Part shown: in pieces, positions 61,485 to 64,000 of the stretch
Position numbering within the stretch: the first letter of the stretch is position 1
Layout: every line of letters starts with the position of its first letter
Source: Flagellimonas pelagia
GTDB taxonomy: Bacteria > Bacteroidota > Bacteroidia > Flavobacteriales > Flavobacteriaceae
Reading direction: 5' to 3'
Assembly: GCF_003584135.1 (NCBI RefSeq)
Contig: NZ_QXFI01000026.1
Span: 372,001-436,000 of the forward strand
Length of the DNA: 64,000 nt
Position numbers and translations under genes: made by a program
The notes under the pieces: generated by a model
What the model saw: only the letters and a program-made list of their open reading frames with translations
Databases searched by the model: none
Told to the model about the DNA's origin: nothing

Positions 61485-63014
61485 ATGGCAATTATTGGAA
61501 ACATTATAAAAGGCTTCATTGAAGCAAGGGACACCCTCAGTAGCGAGAGTAACCCCACTGAAGAACAACAAAAAGTTTTACAGGAACTTTTGGAAAAGGC
61601 CAAGGATACACGATTCGGGGAGCATTATGGTTTTGATGTCATCTTGGCATCGGAGAATATCCAAAAAACATTTGCAGAAAACGTTCCCTATTTTGATTAC
61701 AACAAAATATCCAACGAATGGTGGACGCATACCTTAAATGGTGAAGCAGATATTACGTGGCCAGGAAGCCCTGATTTTTTTGCATTGAGTTCCGGGACCA
61801 CTGGGAAAAAGTCTAAAAGGATTCCGGTCACCGAAGATATGATATCTTCCATTAAAAGAGCTGGCATCAAGCAAGTATATGCCCTGAGCAATTTTGATAT
61901 GCCCGGTGATTTTTTTGAAAAGGAAATCATGATGCTGGGGAGTTCCACCGATCTTCGGGAGCGGAAAGGCCATAAAGAAGGGGAAATAAGCGGTATCAGT
62001 GCCAGCAACATACCCTTCTGGTTCAAAAAATATTATAAGCCAGGGGAAGAGATTGCCAAGATAGATGATTGGGACGAGCGGGTGCTCACCATTGCCAAGG
62101 AGGCCAAAAACTGGGACATTGGCGCCCTGAGCGGTATCCCTTCGTGGATGGAGCTTATGCTGAAAAAAGTGATCGAACACCACAACGTGGACCATATCCA
62201 TGAAGTTTGGCCCAATCTGCAGGTGTATACCTCCGGAGGGGTGGCCTTTGACCCTTATGAGAAAAGCTTCAATGCCCTGTTGGGAAAACCTATCCAGATC
62301 ATTGATACCTATTTGGCCTCGGAAGGCTTTATGGCGTTTCAAAGTAGGCCGGATACCAACGCCATGAAATTGATTACAGATAACGGTATCTATTTCGAGT
62401 TTGTGCCTTTTAAACCGGAATACATCAATCCGGATGGCTCGTTGGTTGCCAATGCTCCTTCCTTGACTTTGGAAGAAGTAGAGGAAGATGAGGACTATGT
62501 ATTGATCATTTCCACTGTTTCGGGCGCATGGAGGTATGTCATTGGCGATACGATTTCCTTTACGGATGTGGAGAGGGCCGAAATCAAGATTACGGGAAGG
62601 ACCAAATTTTTCCTGAACACTGTGGGGTCGCAATTGTCCGTGAACAAGTTGAACGATGCCGTTAAGCATCTGGAAGAGGAACTCGATATCAAGATTCCGG
62701 AATATACGCTTTGCGCCAAACGGTTTGATGATGGATTTTACCACTCCTGGTATTTGGGATCGGACCAATCCTTGGACAGCTCCAAAACCGCAGAAATCCT
62801 CGATACGTATTTAAAACAGGCCAACAAAAATTACAAAGTGGCCCGCTCCAAGGCACTGGAAGGCGTAAAGGTGGCTTTTGTTCCCCAAAACGTATTTGCT
62901 GAATGGAGTGGTGCCAATAAGAAAAAAGGTGGGCAGGTAAAGATGGAACGTGTTATGGGTGAGGAAAAATTCCGGGAGTGGGAAGCGTTTGTGGCACAAG
63001 AATTACAATCTTAA
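61485..63014 (+). CDS. GH3 auxin-responsive-promoter-family acyl-adenylating protein
   Basis: 509 residues from the ATG at 61485, which sits at the usual family start; ATG 61461 and TTG 61422 are also in frame. ATP-binding SSGTTGKKSKRIPV at about residue 108, VYTSGGVAFDPYEKSF near 250, YLASEGFMAFQS near 280 and WRYVIGDTISFT near 365 match the GH3/JAR1-like branch of the acyl-adenylate superfamily. Bacterial members presumably activate a carboxylic acid and join it to an amine, but their substrates are unknown. Its stop overlaps the convergent protease gene by four bases. Confidence 0.9.
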   Translation: MAIIGNIIKGFIEARDTLSSESNPTEEQQKVLQELLEKAKDTRFGEHYGFDVILASENIQKTFAENVPYFDYNKISNEWWTHTLNGEADITWPGSPDFFALSSGTTGKKSKRIPVTEDMISSIKRAGIKQVYALSNFDMPGDFFEKEIMMLGSSTDLRERKGHKEGEISGISASNIPFWFKKYYKPGEEIAKIDDWDERVLTIAKEAKNWDIGALSGIPSWMELMLKKVIEHHNVDHIHEVWPNLQVYTSGGVAFDPYEKSFNALLGKPIQIIDTYLASEGFMAFQSRPDTNAMKLITDNGIYFEFVPFKPEYINPDGSLVANAPSLTLEEVEEDEDYVLIISTVSGAWRYVIGDTISFTDVERAEIKITGRTKFFLNTVGSQLSVNKLNDAVKHLEEELDIKIPEYTLCAKRFDDGFYHSWYLGSDQSLDSSKTAEILDTYLKQANKNYKVARSKALEGVKVAFVPQNVFAEWSGANKKKGGQVKMERVMGEEKFREWEAFVAQELQS

Positions 63015-63667
63015 CCATTATCGGCCGAATCCTGTTGTTTCACCATTTCCATGATTTCATCCGGGGAAAGGTAATACTGCTTGATCCTGTCTTTATAGGT
63101 GGGATGAATGGCTGAATTGTCCAAGATGAATCGTTTGGTCTTCAAAATGTATTGAGACATGCCATGGGAAACCGCAAACGAATCTGCAGCTCGCTCTGCC
63201 TTTTTCACATATTCCTTCAAAAAAACGTATCGGAACCCAAATCCGATGAGGTTGAACCCGCTCCTGTTTTGGTAATCCATAATGTGACCCAGTTCGTGGC
63301 CCAACCATCCGACCAGAACATCGGAGGGGACATCCACAGTTTTGAATTCCTCCCCGGTAATCTTGAACTTTTCACTGATCAAGATGGTATAATTCCTTTC
63401 TTCTTTAGATTTGAATAGGGCACCAAAGGTGGGCTGTGCCTGCATCACCGATTTTTTAATATTCCTTTTGAACTTGAACGTTATGGGGATGTCCCGCAGT
63501 TCAGGGTAATGCATCAAGGCAATTTTCACCTCTTTTTGGATACTCTTCGGGATTTTTTTATTGGTATGGGGAAACATCTGTAAAATCAACACTAGGCATA
63601 GAATGAATAGAAATAATTGTTTTAATCTTTTTCTCAAAACCAATGAGGTAAAAAAAGGGGAAACCAA
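63011..63667 (-). CDS. HELGH-type zinc metalloprotease
   Basis: 218 residues with an N-terminal membrane anchor or signal (LFLFILCLVLILQ) and a zinc motif HELGH (His124, Glu125, His128) followed by AERAADSFAV, which would supply the third ligand. Resembles short M48-like peptidases. The start is uncertain: the open frame begins at TTG 63667 and no ATG precedes the hydrophobic segment. Substrate unknown. Confidence 0.75.
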   Translation of the reverse strand: MVSPFFTSLVLRKRLKQLFLFILCLVLILQMFPHTNKKIPKSIQKEVKIALMHYPELRDIPITFKFKRNIKKSVMQAQPTFGALFKSKEERNYTILISEKFKITGEEFKTVDVPSDVLVGWLGHELGHIMDYQNRSGFNLIGFGFRYVFLKEYVKKAERAADSFAVSHGMSQYILKTKRFILDNSAIHPTYKDRIKQYYLSPDEIMEMVKQQDSADNG

Positions 63668-63699
63668 CGGCTGCCCCCTTAATGGTTATAGTGTTTATC

Positions 63700-64000
63700 T
63701 TAAAACTGATATCTCAGTCCCAAGGCAATATCAAGGTCCAGGTCATCGGAGTAATTATCGTTAAAACCGAGCTCAGGCCTCATATCCAGAGAGATAAGTA
63801 GTGGTATGTCAAAATCGTATTCGATACCAAGGTCACCTGCTACTAGGGCGAAGGCACCATCATTGTCGCCGGCATCAAAGGAACCGACACCCCCACCGGC
63901 ACCCACATACCAATGGAACCCGCCATCAATGGGCATGACCCATTGGTACAGACCGACCAATTTAAAGGCATCTACGTTATGGGAATCCCTCCAACCGAGG
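63700..64000 (-). CDS. Outer-membrane beta-barrel protein, N-terminus outside window
   Basis: The frame is open to the right edge, leaving about 99 C-terminal residues. Alternating hydrophobic strands (WYVGAGGGVGSFDAG, FALVAGDLGIEYDF, LLISLDMRPELGF) and the terminal LDIALGLRYQF fit a small porin-like barrel with the usual C-terminal aromatic residue. Function unknown. Confidence 0.75.
   Translation of the reverse strand, partial: LGWRDSHNVDAFKLVGLYQWVMPIDGGFHWYVGAGGGVGSFDAGDNDGAFALVAGDLGIEYDFDIPLLISLDMRPELGFNDNYSDDLDLDIALGLRYQF

Overview
The window looks like a chromosomal segment of a marine-type Flavobacteriaceae bacterium (phylum Bacteroidota; Muricauda/Allomuricauda-like is my best guess, by inference only). 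Pointers are a SusC/SusD pair, many short Bacteroidota-type lipoprotein signals, a mevalonate pathway, arginine synthesis through an N-acyl-ornithine carbamoyltransferase, DUF5916 and XRE/DUF2975 genes, weak Shine-Dalgarno sequences and a TAnnTTTG-like promoter. I see no rRNA, tRNA, CRISPR array, prophage or insertion sequence.

Layout. 1-4187 (-): two tandem FG-GAP/VCBS lipoproteins, the first cut by the window edge. 4370-14616: an alpha-glucan utilisation locus with susD and susC (-) divergent from lacI, a GH65 phosphorylase and a GH13 amylase (+), with a LacI-type operator between the two arms. 14666-20618: a small membrane protein, a glycerophosphodiester phosphodiesterase, a YhiN-like flavoprotein, glycerol kinase with an aquaglyceroporin, DUF1697 and TspO. 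20709-24694 (+): diphosphomevalonate decarboxylase, a mevalonate-kinase-like GHMP kinase, a UbiA prenyltransferase and a pseudouridine synthase. 24710-32192 (-): XRE/DUF2975 pair, DUF5916 barrel, Hsp20, M1 aminopeptidase and three orphan genes. 32333-42251 (-): a ten-gene arginine operon with a probable leader peptide. 42300-48910 (-): three glycosyltransferases, then a membrane Fe-S protein and a flavoprotein. 49041-52121 (+): a GH113-like hydrolase and a tandem amidase pair of which one copy is inactive. 52122-54576 (-): a translationally coupled arsenosugar-type operon. 54722-64000: hybrid histidine kinase, GH32, a pyruvate-kinase-like protein, a GH3-family acyl-adenylase, a HELGH protease and a partial outer-membrane protein.

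How the genes work together. The glucan locus would take up malto-oligosaccharides through SusCD, trim them with the lipoprotein amylase and phosphorolyse maltose in the cytoplasm, under LacI control. The arginine operon holds the acyl route from a GNAT-type N-acylglutamate synthase to argininosuccinate lyase, plus proC and an unexplained SDR gene.

The most interesting element is in the leader of the arginine operon: a 26-codon ORF ending Arg-Arg-Arg-Pro-stop, whose stop lies in a GNRA-loop hairpin, followed by two mutually exclusive hairpins. This is the arrangement expected of ribosome-mediated arginine attenuation. Other points worth a look are the amidase/pseudo-amidase pair, two orphan genes sharing a boundary motif at identical spacing, and Ser90 at the acyl-specificity position of the ornithine carbamoyltransferase homologue.
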